This document shows, piece by piece, positions 23,930 through 35,659 of a stretch of 64,000 nt of DNA. Below the pieces are notes generated by a model. That model saw only the letters and a program-made list of their open reading frames with translations. It ran no database searches and was not told where the DNA came from. How positions within the stretch are numbered: the stretch's first letter is position 1; each line of letters begins with the position of its first letter. The stretch covers positions 100,524,582 to 100,588,581 of the forward strand of contig OX235273.1 in assembly GCA_944472155.2 (NCBI GenBank), given 5' to 3'. The stretch comes from Trichobilharzia szidati (Eukaryota > Platyhelminthes > Trematoda > Strigeidida > Schistosomatidae). A program made the position numbers and the translations under genes.

Positions 23930-24165
23930 TTACTTTGAAGGACTTTTCGAAAGGCGCTGGATGTCCTGAGTTGACCAGATGTTCTGTTACCGAACTGTAT
24001 GCACGTTTTTGGTCTCCTTTTACCAGCCAGGCTGGGTAGTGTTCGCGAGCGCATTTTTTAAGTCGACGCATGGTACGGCCGATGTACTCAGCTCCACAAG
24101 AGCAAGTAAACTGGATTTTTTGTGATGTGGACTAGTAGTTAGCACGTGATTCGGGGCTTGATGTG
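23930..24165 (-). pseudogene. GIY-YIG endonuclease fragment, third PLE type
   Basis: The minus strand reads FTCSCGAEYIGRTMRRLKK, then REHYPAWL and SVTEHLVNSGH. The EYIGRT box, the Arg of helix 1 and the His/Glu positions fit the GIY-YIG nuclease of Penelope-like elements, which cuts target DNA for insertion. The leading C-x-C replaces the usual CxxC finger. No Met and no RT partner nearby, so this is a fragment. It differs from the GIY-YIG frames at 49.1 and 61.7 kb, so at least three PLE lineages occur in the window. Confidence 0.7.
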
Positions 24166-24169
24166 GACA

Positions 24170-25890
24170 CTGAGGAAAATTTAGTTGGCACTGCAGACAC
24201 ACTGAACTCGGAACTTTTGATGTACAGACTTGTGCAGCGTGTACTATTGAAACAATCTTGAGTTTAATATACTAGTGACGTCTTCTTGAGCATTAGAGTG
24301 ATGGCTTCGGTTGCAAAAACGAGAAATGAATATCCTTGTGAAACACTATAGAAAGCATGAAGTGAAAACAAAAGAAGCAGAATACGAATAACTTCTGCAC
24401 ATTGAAATTTCACTGTAAACATTTTATATATGCCATCACTATACGTTATTTTGCCAAATAAACAATTGTGCTACGGATTACCGTTGTACCCTACCATTAC
24501 ACCAGTAGATAGTGAAAAAATTATAGCAGAACTCAGGGCGCACTTCAGACACTGTCAACCTCCGTCAAGTAGATCCTTCACTTGCATTTGCGTTTTGTGA
24601 TGTGTCTTCTGCTTGAAGTTTTTGCCAGGTAGGAATTACCATGGCTTCAGTGTCAATCCGCGTCTCTTTAGTGTTAGTTGTTTTGCCGATGTGGTGTGCT
24701 CTACCATCACGTCCACTGATCAGTGCTTCCCACTCAACTACACTGATGGATATCCATCATTATTTTGGCTAGTCTATTGGATTGGCAGGATCAATTTGCT
24801 TGTTTTATTGCAAACTTTCTCATCGGCGTACAAAACCATGAAGAATTAAGTACGTTTGGGTAGTTCTTTGGTCCAAAGCGAAAAGATAAGAGCCTAATTA
24901 TTGTGCTTTTTTGCACCGTGGTACATACTGTTGTCTAGGAAAAGGGTTTTGAGTTGATCCTTACTCTCTCATTTTCTATCGACTAGTAACTCCAAATGTG
25001 AGCATATATGTGTAGCCTATTTTGAGAGACAAACACTGGAATGACAAAAAAAAAAAAGTGGACGTAATTTCTACGCATCTTAGTAAGAGTGGAGTATTTG
25101 GGAATGACTGTCAACTAAGTCACTTGGATAGGAGTGTTCGATTTCCCGAAATTTGATTGATTGTGGGGAACTCATACACGAAAATTGACGACCGTATCGA
25201 CGGGATATTGTCAAACCTCGTTTGAGAATTAGGACTAACTTAGAATGTTGCCGGTAACTAGGTTGAAAGATAAGTAGCCAAGTCCATATCGCTTGGTCTG
25301 TTTTCCTAACAAAAAGCTTTTGTAACACAAATCCTAAAATTTCTTCCTATCCTGATCAGAAAAGATCATGTTACTGTTACATCCAGAAAATATGTTTGCG
25401 ACAAGAAACCTAATGTATTGGTCAACCGATACCACTGGAATTTTAGACAAGTAATAGATGGTTCAACCATTGATAAGGGTGGAAACGTAACGTCAACTTA
25501 CGACTTACACATAGAAATCATGTCTAAACACCTCCAACGTCGAGGGTTACAATGGACTACTTCCTTTTATGAATTCTATTATTTCAATATGCTTTAAGTG
25601 CTCGACGCACATATATAGGATGATAAGTCTATTATTTTTTAAAGGTAGCAAGGCCAAAGAAAAACTGGGTGCTATCAAGTTAGTTTTCAACACAGTACAC
25701 ACAGGCATATATAAGTGAATAGTAGATTATACGGTCATCGCCTAAACATGAAATGCTCCGAAGTTACTGAAAACTTATTATGATGGATGTGAGAGAATAA
25801 CAGAATGTTAAAATTTTCCAACCACAAATGTATTAAATGAAGTGAAATGTACTGTGACACTGCCACTGCTTAATATACATTATCATTCTA
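24170..25890. other. No gene recognised
   Basis: A 78-aa Cys-rich frame at 24613-24846 (+) was not recognised. The rest is AT-rich and may be the promoter and 5' region of the ARL6IP1-like gene. Confidence 0.4.
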
Positions 25891-25898
25891 TTTTGTAG

Positions 25899-26505
25899 AT
25901 GAAACGTTGGATGAAAGGTCCTGTAAGAACACGTGATGTCTTGGAGGTAGAGAGAATTGTGAATGAAGAGCCGGAAGTCAGGGTTTTGATGGCAGATCTT
26001 CAAGACTGGTTCAGTGTAATTGTGAAGTTAGAGAATATATTGAATTGGAAAAGTCTTCGATCGACTCTGCTTGTAATATTTTCAATCACCATTTTGTTTT
26101 TCCTACTGCATATATATGAACCTCCAGTTCTGCTTGTTGTGGGTTGTTCGGGACTGCTTTTCAGCTTGACAGACTACTTCGGGCCTATAGTTTTATCAAG
26201 GTAAGCTCTATTTAAACTATTTTCTCTATTCATAGGATGTTCACAAATCCCCCAAGCTACGAAGATAATTGGTGTTATTGGAACTTTTGTAGACGCCTAG
26301 TTCATATGCGTCACGTACTGATAAACTTCTGTATTTTCGTACATCAAGTTCAATATCGAAATTCACTTCTACATTTCCTGACGAGTTCATCTCTTCTGTG
26401 CATCGTTGGTTTTGTCGGATTGCATATTAGTGATTTACTTTTGTTTTATTTCTTGATTCTAACTTGCTTCATCGCTCCAAAGCTACAGCCTAAAGTAATA
26501 CTAAA
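25899..26505 (+). CDS. ARL6IP1: ARL6IP1-like ER membrane-shaping protein, exons 1-2
   Basis: Exon 1 runs 25899-26201 and ends at a GTAAGC donor; exon 2 begins at 26235 after a TTCATAG acceptor, giving a 33-nt intron, and ends at a GTAAGA donor at 26506. The joined frame is open. It contains LQDWFSVIVKLENILNW then two hydrophobic hairpins: about residues 55-97 (SITILFFLLHIYEPP..LTDYFGPIV) and about 145-182 (SSLLCIVGFVGLHISDLLL). This order, the Trp before helix 1 and the DYxxPI motif match ARL6IP1, an ER-resident hairpin protein that bends tubules and binds ARL6. The start follows an AG and may be the first coding exon. The third exon is uncertain. Confidence 0.75.
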
Positions 26506-27645
26506 GGTAAGACTTCCTACAATTTATTTATTTACTAAGATACTCAAAAACAATTAGACGATGTGAAGACACTTGAGGTCCACTGAAAACGATAATGGAT
26601 TTTTAGTTGTGAAGTATAAATAAGTATCCCAAGATTACCTTATTCATGCATCATCCTCAGTTATTTTATGAAATTTGCAGACAAAAGTAATCATTGTGCT
26701 ATTTGATGTCTTGTAAATATAAACTTTCGACCTAGTTTGTGCATGACGGTCACGTTTGAAGTATGATGTAGTAAGATAAACATGGTAACAGAACTGTTGT
26801 GTCACACTTACGATCGATGAGGGTTTGTATAAAATTCAGGGACATCTGTAGGGAAGCGACTCACAGCCTGACATTCCGAGGAAATCATCCTCTAATGATT
26901 AGATTTTACTGATACTTTATTCTCGAAGCCTAATGAGTATATAAGCATCATATCGACGTGTTATATCAAATACAACTATTCTGTACGGAGTTACAAACCA
27001 CAGTTCTGCTCCTCACTGATGACTACTAAATGCAGTTTCAGCCAGTGGTGTTCCACCACTTCCAGTTTTTCTAAAAAACTGTTTAATCTCTATGGAAAAG
27101 TGTTCTCATGACATGTGCATATCAGTTCCCATTCTCCTTTGACCATAGCTCTCATGCGTTCACGTAGAGTGAATTTTTATCCCAAAGGCCGATAACTTTA
27201 CTTTTCATTTGAAAACTTGTTAGTCACCTCTAGGACGATCCGATAACGATGGATGGATTTGTTTTTTGATAAGCACTGTCTCCAGACATGCGGGAGAGGT
27301 GTAATCTCACAAAAAAGGATTATTTTGTAACGGATTAGAGATACATGACACTTACAAATACTAGTGTCCATGTCCATAAACACCAAGGTCTGATTGCATT
27401 AGCTTTTCTTCTTTAAAGGAATCTTTGTGTCACGAAGTGATTTAGTAGATATAACCTTCGTCCTACAAAAGTCGATCTCTCGGATCCACTGTCTAGTTCA
27501 ATCAAGTAGAAGCGATAGTGGGGTGAGGAAACCACTCTCACAACAGTAATAGATGGTTAAACAGGTAGTGACTATCGGTAATAAGCAGTGTCAAATCAAA
27601 AACCAGCAATAAACACTTAACTGTACTTTTACTTTAATTCTACAG

Positions 27646-27902
27646 ATGATCGCTTGCTGTCTTTGGTTCCCCATAGTTTTCCTTCAATCCTGCATCTCAA
27701 AGTTTCGGCCAAGAATGCCGAAATTCACTATTTGGACGAAGAATCAAACCTCACTGAAGAACAATACATAATGAACAATCCCTGCATAACCAAACTCGCG
27801 ATTTATACTGCGTTTACTGCTATTTTATTCAACATATCATTGCAACTACCTAGAGTTTCCGTGCGTGTTAGACATTTTTTATACCCGTCTTTTCTTTGCT
27901 AA
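27646..27902 (+). CDS. Possible last exon near the ARL6IP1-like gene
   Basis: After a good acceptor (TTTAATTCTACAG) an 82-aa frame stays open, with a C-terminal hydrophobic stretch (IYTAFTAILFNISLQL). It is not in phase with exon 2: the in-phase reading ends after about 33 residues and resembles no ARL6IP1 tail. It may be a poorly conserved tail read in the short frame, an alternative exon, or chance. Confidence 0.3.
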
Positions 27903-28202
27903 TAACACGCCAGTGGCACAATGTATTCTGTTATTTAATATAAAACCATTACAACTCATTAATCGATACTCTTTAAATACAAAAAGGATTTTTGAAGAAC
28001 CAGAGGTAAACCAAAGAAATGAACTTTATTGACATCGCTAACTAGTCAGTCGTATAAGTAAACAAAGAAAGGTGTATAAGGAAAATAAAATAACACAAGA
28101 AGAATAAAAATACAAAACGATATTATACGTATAAACATTTCTACAAATGTATACACGAGATGACTGTTGGTCTCCGGACTAGTCTGCAAGACCTCGAATG
28201 AT

Positions 28203-29326
28203 TCAACGCCTTCCTTGTCGGCGACGTACCGTCTGGTCAGATCGACCTAAAAAGGTTAAACATATGTTAAAGTTCATTCCTAAATAACAATAAGGATACA
28301 GTTCATTTAAGCCGAGAATTTCTGCAACGTCAAGTAGGAGGTACTTTGAAGACAGTTCACGTGAATGAGACGGGTAGTAAATTACCATGGCTTTAATGTG
28401 GATTGGTACCCACTGTACATGCCTAGCTCGCGTGAACAAAAGGACTCTTTAGAAACACTAGTCGACCGTGCTGATATACTTTTGTAAGATTTATACGTAT
28501 ATGAAATGAAACTGAAGTTACTGGAGTAGTAAGAGGGTAGAATGGCAACAATTAACATTGTTTCGACAACAACACAGGAGCCATCAGGCTGGAATATGTG
28601 AAATACTCTAGTTTTGGACTAACAGTTGTTCTATTACTTTATAAATTTAGTAAAAACTATCACTACATTCAGATGAAAGTGAATTTCAACTAAATTACCT
28701 TTCTTTGCTTGAGACTTATCATTGATCAGAGCTAGATATTCATTCTCCACTACACTGCTGTCAGCATTATTTTCGACCAACTTCGAAGACTGTTTGGTAG
28801 GCTGACGACGATGAGCCTTTGAAGTGAACCAGTGCCACGCGCCAATGAACACTGCAATACTGAGAGCAATCACCAGGACAACGAGGAATATTAACTGTGT
28901 GTCTACGCCCTCTTCAATCTCATAAAGCTACATGAAATTGTTATGAATGCAAAAACACGCACTTACATTAACAGTCTGATTACATAACTTATGGGCATAA
29001 TAAATGTTATTGTTATCGTGATAGTAAACCACCGAATGATCGACCAGCTAACTCAACTGCTGGATTAAGTTAAGCTAGGAAATTTCAACAAACCTCCTGA
29101 CCGGGTTCCAAAGTTTTATGGAGACGCTGCTTTGTAAAGTTTTGTATGTGGTAGTCATAGTACATCGGATAGTGAAGAGCGCCTTCGATGAAATCCAGTG
29201 TGAAATGTTGTTGGCTGTTAGCAGGATTAGTATAGGCTAGAGACGCTACGATAGATGCAACTTTCCCAACAGGAAGGTTTATTTCGCGCCGTCCAGAGTA
29301 GAGACCGTAGGGAGGTTTACTGAAAG
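28203..29326 (-). CDS. SSR1: TRAP-alpha (SSR1)-like translocon subunit, partial, four exons
   Basis: Exons on the minus strand: 29326-29094, 29047-28967, 28927-28699 and 28246-28203; all junctions are GT..AG and keep phase (first exon enters at phase 1, then 0, 0, 1). The lumenal part includes PVGKVASIVASLAYTN and HYPMYYDYHIQNFT, followed by NQTVN and LYEIEEGVD, then a single transmembrane helix (LIFLVVLVIALSIAVFIGAW) and a basic cytosolic tail ending RRRQGRR. This is the layout of TRAP-alpha, the Sec61-associated ER protein. Compared with the family, about 19 lumenal residues between QE and LVDHS are missing, where only a 46-nt intron lies. The signal peptide and acidic N-terminus are also absent; upstream lies retroelement DNA. 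It may be a disrupted or diverged copy. Confidence 0.7.
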
Positions 29327-29334
29327 CTACCAAA

Positions 29335-29500
29335 GCATTGATTGCAGGAGATCCCTTGTATGTATCATTTTCACTTCCTACAGCTGCCATCCTTTTACCT
29401 TCTTTGCTCACTGTGAAATATTTTTCAGCGCGATGCAGTACTGGGAATGGGCCTTCATATGGAGGTTGTAGCCCTCTCCTGACGTTATCGATGCGTATAA
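29335..29500 (-). pseudogene. Gypsy integrase C-terminal fragment
   Basis: The minus strand reads LQPPYEGPFPVLHRAEKYFTV then SKEGKR, the C-terminal beta-barrel of gypsy integrase (normally followed by IDRLKPA). It runs directly into the TRAP-alpha-like exon in one open frame, so an element breakpoint lies at the 5' edge of that gene. Confidence 0.65.
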
Positions 29501-29599
29501 AGACAAATTTACAAGTTTGTAGATGTCTACTTACCTTTTCTCTGCGGGGAGATTATCTGGGAGCTATTGGTTGAAGTCGTAGCATTCGCCTGGTCAGTT

Positions 29600-29797
29600 C
29601 ATCAGAAATATTCACATTTTGAGAGTCATGAGAATCTACTAGATGTCCTGGCAGTGTTGAAGTAGTGCCGCAAACTAGTTGTCCAAGTGTAACTTAAGTG
29701 AACTGAATATCTTATATATACGTATTTGTTAGTACTTGTTCTGTCCTTTTAATTGTGTGTATAGACATACTTAGTTGCTAGGTCCACTACACTTAAT
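29600..29797 (+). repeat. Probable 5' LTR end of gypsy element 3
   Basis: CCACTACACTTAATTGGTGAGCCCG at 29787 onward has the form of an LTR end plus primer-binding-site leader before a gag frame. The outer LTR edge is not resolved. Confidence 0.35.
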
Positions 29798-29933
29798 TGG
29801 TGAGCCCGTTTTGAACACGGATTATTTTCACGTATCTATATACTTATTTTTGCTATTTTGTACTTTCATTGCAATTTTTTGTTGGTGGTCTCATATTTGT
29901 ATCCCCCTTTGTACCAATATTCTCACACCTATA

Positions 29934-30825
29934 ATGTCGTCACCTACTCAGCCCGGTACATCAACTGAACAGAGAACTGGCAGCGAGGCACAGGCCACAA
30001 TAAACGCCATAACTGATTTTCGTCTACCACAATACGGCTTTGCAGAGCCACGGATTTGGTTTGGAGTTATCGAGCCGTTGTTGGAAGCACGGGGCATTAA
30101 ATCCCAGATAGCCAAATATGGCGTCGTGCTGGCAGAACTTCCTCCGTCACTGTTAACAGAAATCAGCGATTTCATCGAAAACCCCCCGACGGAAAACCAA
30201 TATGAAAAACTTAAAGCCCTTCTTATACAACGCACCAGTTTGTCAGACGAGAAAAGAATCCAACAATTACTCACGGGCTGCGAGCTAGGAACGCGTAAAC
30301 CATCCCAGCTCCTTAGACATATGCGCCAGTTAATTGGAAACCATAAAGTTGACGAGGTCGTGCTGAGACAGATGTGGTAGCAACGTTTACCCAGAAACGT
30401 TCAACAAATTCTAATCATCTCATGAAAGTCGTATGACTTAGACCCACTAAGCGACATGGCAGATAGTATTGTGGATGTTTTATCAGATAACACCATAGGT
30501 CATATTGCATCTGACAGTGCAACACTATTTTCAGTCCACACCCACGACAGACACACCAATACTCGCCGCCATTGCAGACTTAGCGGCAAGGATTGACAAG
30601 TTGGAAACAAATAGATCTGATCGACGAGTCCAGAGGTGGAGTTCACAAGCAAGGTCACAATTACATAGACGATCTCTCTCCCGACAGCGTTCCCGCATGT
30701 CTTCTAGGGACAGTAATATATGTTGGTATCATAGGAAGTTCGGACGTCATGCCCTGAAATGTGTCAAACCGTGCATCTTTAGTGAAGATAATCAGGCTCA
30801 GGGAAACGTCTCAGCCAGACAGTGA
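29934..30825 (+). pseudogene. Gypsy gag with one internal stop and a frame change
   Basis: Starts at ATG 29934 (MSSPTQPGTSTEQR). The matrix/capsid-like domain contains FAEPRIWFGVIEPLLEARGI, LAELPPSLLTEI and YEKLKALLIQRTSLSDEKRI. A TAG at 30378 sits where related gags read through to QRLPRNVQQIL, which follows at once. A frame change near 30420-30510 leads to ILAAIADLAARIDKLE and a knuckle CWYHRKFGRHALKCVKPC, the atypical C-x2-H..C-x3-C form seen in related flatworm and arthropod gags. Non-functional because of the stop and shift. Confidence 0.8.
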
Positions 30826-30945
30826 TGGCGACAGCTGTTACTGGCAAGCAAACAAGTCGCCTATTCTATGTGAAGGACAAAACTTCAGGCACCCTATTCC
30901 TGGTAGACACAGGAGCAGAAGTTAGCGTGATTCCCCCTTCACTCT
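30826..30945 (+). pseudogene. Gypsy aspartic protease, 5' half
   Basis: The frame reads TSRLFYVKDKTSGTLFLVDTGAEVSVIPPS; the DTGA box is the catalytic Asp motif. It is cut right after VIPPS by an RTE insertion and resumes at about 32465. Confidence 0.8.
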
Positions 30946-32460
30946 TCAAGAAGGGAGATAAGTCCTCATGTGATAATCATAGAGGAATCAGCCTAACGAA
31001 CATAGTCTCTAAAATCCTAGGCTCAGACTAAGCCGAACTCGGGAGGAACAAACGAGGGAAAACCAAGCGGGCTTTAGGCCAGGTAGAGGGTGCATAGATC
31101 ATATCTTCATTCTCCGACAGATCCTAGAACATAGACACACTTTTAGGCGTCCAACAATTGCCATATTTCTTGACTTGAAGGCGGCCTTCGACTCCGTGGA
31201 TCGAGAGGTTCTATGGCAATGTTTGACTATGAAGGGAGTGCCAAGAAAGTACATTGCACTAATCAAGGCACTCTACTCAAACTCACGTAGCTGTGTAAGG
31301 GCTTATGGGGAATTGTCATCTGAATTGATAACAACCAGTGGTCTCCGTCAAGGATGTCCACTTTCCCCTTTTCTGTTTAACTTCATCATAGATATGCTAA
31401 TGGAAGTATCCTTAACTGAACTTAACGACTTAGGAATCGACTTGTTACCAAGGTATAGTCTTATAGACTTAGAATACGCAGACGACATAGTCCTGTTAGG
31501 GGAGGACGCTGACAAAATGCAGAGTCTTCTGAACACCTTGAGCAGCAATCTTCGTATGTTTGGCATGCGATTCGCCCCTGTGAAATGTAAGATGCTGCTA
31601 CAGGACTGGACTACGTCAACTCCAAGCTTAGTGATAGGGAGTGAAGTGATAGAACATGTTGACCACTTCACCTATTTGGGAAGTTGTATCAGCACCAACG
31701 GATTAATTGGTGACGAAATCACAGCACGGATCCAGAAAGCTCGGGCTGCTTTCGCTAACTTACACCGTCTCTGGCGTAGGCGTGACATCCGGCTGTCAAC
31801 CAAGGGACGTGTATACTGCTCAGCAGTTCGCTCCGTCCTTCTCTATGGCGGTGAGACGTGGCCATTGAGAGCGGAAGACATGAAGAGATTGTCTGTTTTT
31901 GACCACAGATGTTTACGATCTCTTACTCGCGTTAGGTGGTATAGTAAGGTAAGTAATGTTGACGTTAGGCGTAGAGTGTTGGGCAAAGAGGGAAAATCAC
32001 TTGAAGAGGCTATGAAGTTACATAGATTGAGATGGTTAGGCCACGTGTTGCGCATGCCTAACCATCGTCTCCCCCGACGGGCATTACTAGCTGATATAGG
32101 TGCAGGTTGGAAAAGAGTAAGTGGTGGTCAAACATAAACATGGCATCAATCCATGAAATCCCTAACAGTTAAACTGAGTCAGGTAGGGAGATGCAGACTT
32201 CCAGGTTGGGGCCCTTGGGACTCTAAGAATCAATGGCTGGAGACAATAGGTGACATGGCTCAAAATCGTTGTCAATGGCGCAGATGTATTCAGTCTCTTT
32301 AACCTTCATATTCCTTTCTACCATTATTCATTCTGTTTCACTCTTATACTTATCTAAATTCTATTGATTCTCTTCTCTCATTTTCCTGTCTACCTTTGTG
32401 TGCTATTTGGAACGTGGCAACTCGAACTGCTGCACTTCGGTGCCAAGTTCTATGTTGAAT
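30946..32460 (+). mobile_element. 5'-truncated RTE-like retrotransposon nested in the protease
   Basis: Begins FKKGDKSSCDNHRGISL, shifts frame near 31020, then reads AGFRPGRGCIDHIF, LDLKAAFDSVDREVLW (motif A), TSGLRQGCPLSPFLFN (motif B), LEYADDIVLL (motif C YADD), a thumb/tail with DHFTYLGSCIS and RLRWLGHVLRMP, and a 3' UTR. This is an RTE-clade element of the SR2/SR3 kind known in schistosomes. Only the first part of the RT and the endonuclease are missing. The flanks GATTCCCCC and GAATCCACC may be a diverged target duplication. Confidence 0.85.
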
Positions 32461-32464
32461 CCAC

Positions 32465-32664
32465 CACCAGCAGCAGTAGCAGCACTCTCCAGGCGATCTA
32501 CTCGGACACCAGGAAAATTGTCTCTCCGTGCAGCCAACCACACAAACATACAGACGTATGGTGAACAATCTCTTATAGTGGATCTAGGCTTAAGTCGGCA
32601 TTTTACATGGGTTTTCATAGCAGCCGACGTGGATCATGCCATACTCGGGGCTGACTTTTTAAGT
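32465..32664 (+). pseudogene. Gypsy aspartic protease, 3' half
   Basis: Continues the interrupted protease: TPGKLSLRAANHTNIQTYGEQSL, then [25 protein letters not shown], where the ILGADFL box closes the protease fold. It joins directly to an inverted RT segment. Confidence 0.8.
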
Positions 32665-33377
32665 ACGTCATCGATGTATACAAATACAAAATCTAAACCC
32701 TGTGTGACCTTATCCATGAAACGTTGGAAGGATTGTGCGGCGTTCTTTAGACCAAACGGCATGCGCAGAAATTCGAACAAACCAAAAGGTATGATGATGG
32801 CTGTTTTTTCGATATCTTCTGGGGCAACTGGTATTTGATGATAGGCTCTGACCAAGTCTACTTTAGAAAAAATTGTTTTTCCATGTAATGTCAGAGAGAA
32901 ATCATGTAGGTGGGGAATCGGATAACGGTCTGGAACTGCGGCGTTGTTTAAATGGCGATAATCCCCACATGGCCTCCAGTCATGTTCAGCTTTAGGCACC
33001 ATGTGCAAGGGTGAAGACCAAGGGCTGATGATGCCGAGCTGCATCATGTGTTCGAATTCTGCCTTGGCTGCTGCTAATTTGTCGGGAGGTAGTCTACGGG
33101 GACGAGCTCGAACCGGTTGACCCGTGGTAACAATTTTGAGTGACTGTTTGGGGTATGTCCTCGATGTTATATGACGGTTTAAGTACTCTAGGGAAACGAT
33201 GAAGTAGGGAGGAAAAAGTACAATCCGTCCCTCAATACCGTACAAAGGGACTTCGGATTCGAGATCTAAAACCGGACCTCTGCATACAAAAGCGATACAT
33301 ACATTCTCTTGCCTTACCATGGCCAGAGTAAAGTTCTTATCACAATTTTGCTTCTTTCCTTTATTATGTAAGTTCAC
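32660..33377 (-). pseudogene. Gypsy reverse transcriptase inverted relative to gag and protease
   Basis: The minus strand encodes [73 protein letters not shown] and FVYIDDVL (catalytic YIDD intact). The YIDD end lies next to the end of the plus-strand protease, and the N-terminal end points away, which is what a simple in-place inversion gives. The frame is undamaged through the RT core; the first 40-50 residues (before about 33240) do not look like gypsy. Confidence 0.85.
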
Positions 33378-33399
33378 TATTATTATTTTATTTTATTAA

Positions 33400-34320
33400 T
33401 ACTTTTATTATCATTTTGTCCCCATCATCCACATTTTATTACCACTCTATTACTGTTTATTAATAACATTGCTTTTCATACATATTTTATACAAAAACAC
33501 TTTATAGCCTTTCCACTAGTTCCTGTCCATTTTACACGAGATTATTGATTATTCACTATCTCACACTTATTACGTCATGCCAACTTCTGTCTCCTTTCTA
33601 ACTTACAATTAGTCATCCCTTCTTACACCTTACATTATGTAATACAATTTTCCAAGGACAAAATTTACCAGTATCTGATTGGTCTAAAGATTTCTTTGTT
33701 AATTATAATTACGATTGTAGAGCTCATGAAAATGAATCGTCGTAAAGAAAATTTTCTTCGCTGTTTGTGCCTTTTTCTTATAAAATGTCTGCGTCACGAA
33801 ACTGGATGGGACAAGAGTTTTTGAAACCTGACACAAGAAGAGTACACGAAAATATGTATATTCCAATATTCCCATTCCTATCATAGCCAAAGAATAAGCC
33901 AAAATAAACAATACTGATTAATTGTCTATAAAGGTAAGGTATTCCCAACATACTGAAAATATTAGACTAGTGAATATAGAAAACTCAGTAGTAACATACA
34001 GTACATATGCATATACGCACATACAAGGTCAGTATTTTTGCGAATTCACTTCCATTCAACTTTGACTTCAGCTAAATTGTTTATTAGTCAAGTTATGTAT
34101 AAATTAATGATTCCTTGGATGAATATACTGTGAGGCTATCGCTTTGTTATCTGTCAACAGTTTGTCATATCAAAAGAACCTAAAACCACAATGTTCAGGC
34201 GTACGGAAGGCTATGTAAACCACCCGAAATATGTACATACGAACATCTGTGCTTGTCAATAAGACATTATATTCAACCCACTATGGCCTGTTTAACTCGA
34301 TAAAGAAAAAACACAATGCA
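33400..34320. other. No gene recognised
   Basis: Very AT-rich, with TTATTATTT runs near 33380-33440. It separates the gypsy element from the peptide gene cluster. Confidence 0.4.
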
Positions 34321-34339
34321 CTGTTCACATTCCATCAGT

Positions 34340-34938
34340 TTTATTAATCATTGATTTCAAAACTGCATGGCTCACAAGGGCCAATAAAAAATAGATGGCG
34401 AGACAAAATATATGCTGACGGTTGAAGAAGACTTCACCGACGAATGACTGTTAGCGAGATTCCTTCACTGTCGTCGTCACCTTCTTCGTAGTCGTCACAT
34501 CTGATGAACCACCTCCTACGCTTGGTGCTCTCTCATTCGGACACGCCCAATGAACCACCTTCTTGACCAGCTTCTTCAATGTGGGAGGTAGAATGTTGAA
34601 CATCTTATCCAGAACTGCATCGAATCAAGTGCGTGCGTGCATGCACGTGTGTGATGGTTGGATATCATGGGATGCATTGTGACGAGTATTTTGTATTGCG
34701 TTTCAGCATTGTTTCCATCAGCAGAGACGAGAGGGTTGGCGAGAAATGAAGAAAGACAGGTCAACATCATCAAATGATCATATTGTCATAGACATGAATT
34801 CTACTGTGAACAAATCTCGTGAACTTACTCAATCCTTGTGTTTGACTGACGAGAACGGTCAAGCAGATGAGGAGGAAGATGCACTGATAGAATTTTGAGA
34901 GTGAATTAGTCAATGTTGATTTTGTCACTCACCTTCAT
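34340..34938 (-). CDS. Secreted cationic peptide gene, copy B (MEG-like)
   Basis: Three exons on the minus strand: ATGAAG at 34938-34933, a 55-nt micro-exon 34883-34829, and a last exon 34614-34451 ending in TAA; introns are GT..AG and phases fit (0 then 1). The predicted product is 74 aa. Exon 2 encodes a classic signal peptide core (FLLICLTVLV, ending SQTQG). Exon 3 encodes a short Lys-rich amphipathic helix (LPPTLKKLVKKVV), one Cys, a Gly-rich turn and a Thr/Lys tail (VTTTKKV). A TATA box is at 35002-34996 and an AATAAA at 34345-34340 (feature span extended to it). The design resembles schistosome micro-exon genes; homology to a named MEG is not established. It is transcribed away from copy A. 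Confidence 0.75.
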
Positions 34939-35180
34939 TTCGCGTTGATGTGTAAGAGGTGACTGGGAGTAATGTTCTGACTGCAGTGTTTGCCATTTTA
35001 TAGTGTTGAATGTGTAGTGCGATTTGTACTTTGTCCATAATCGATGTAGTGTCACTTGTCAGGTGAGTGGTTGTTGAGTGAGTGACATTTTGATTTGGTA
35101 TGAGAAGTGGGGTGTAATGTGAGTGAACATGATAGGATCGTAAATTGTTCTTGGTGTGTACTTGACCATTTTCATATTGA
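34445..35180. repeat. Inverted repeat around copy B (pairs with 39530-40245)
   Basis: Covers the whole gene including promoter and introns. Similarity stops just past the stop codon and about 180 bp before the TATA box. Introns are nearly identical to those of copy A. Confidence 0.85.
34996..35002 (-). promoter_or_regulatory. TATA box of copy B
   Basis: TATAAAA on the minus strand, 58-64 nt upstream of the ATG, at the same place as in copies A, C and D. Confidence 0.7.
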
Positions 35181-35659
35181 TCCACTTTACTCTTAGTTTT
35201 CATTTAATCAGGTATTTTTTTCTCATAATTTTTCAGATTTACTTCGGTTTCGACAATGACATCTAATGATTTAGTGATAATATTCTCACTCATCTAGTCT
35301 TCATTTCAGACAAGGCATTTCGATGGCATTTATGGTAAAATCAGTGTCGTTTTTCTTACTATATTTTCGTGTTTCTATGCTTTCGCATTGCATTCAGCTA
35401 TGTAAAGTACTGTATAAATGTCGCTGTCAACTTCAGAAGGTGGATAGACTTCCACCCTCAAACTTATGAATGTTGTGAAGAGCTGCTCACATTTTGGTGA
35501 CTATTTAATTACTGAATGTTCTTCGATGGATGAAATTTTGTTTCGTACAAAAAGTTCATTGTCATAGACTAGTTTGAAGGAGACCAGCTAGTTCTGCCAT
35601 TAGTGTTTGTGTGTTCAGCACAATCATGCTGTTGTCCTCCTTTTATTTAACAATCAAAC

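Noticed and set aside
24613..24846. 78-aa frame as a secreted protein gene
   Set aside because: No clear signal peptide or promoter, no second copy, no recognised domain.
27001..27040. Another hammerhead starting CACTGATGAC
   Set aside because: It has the CTGATGA string but no GAAA strand or helix II partner at a sensible distance.
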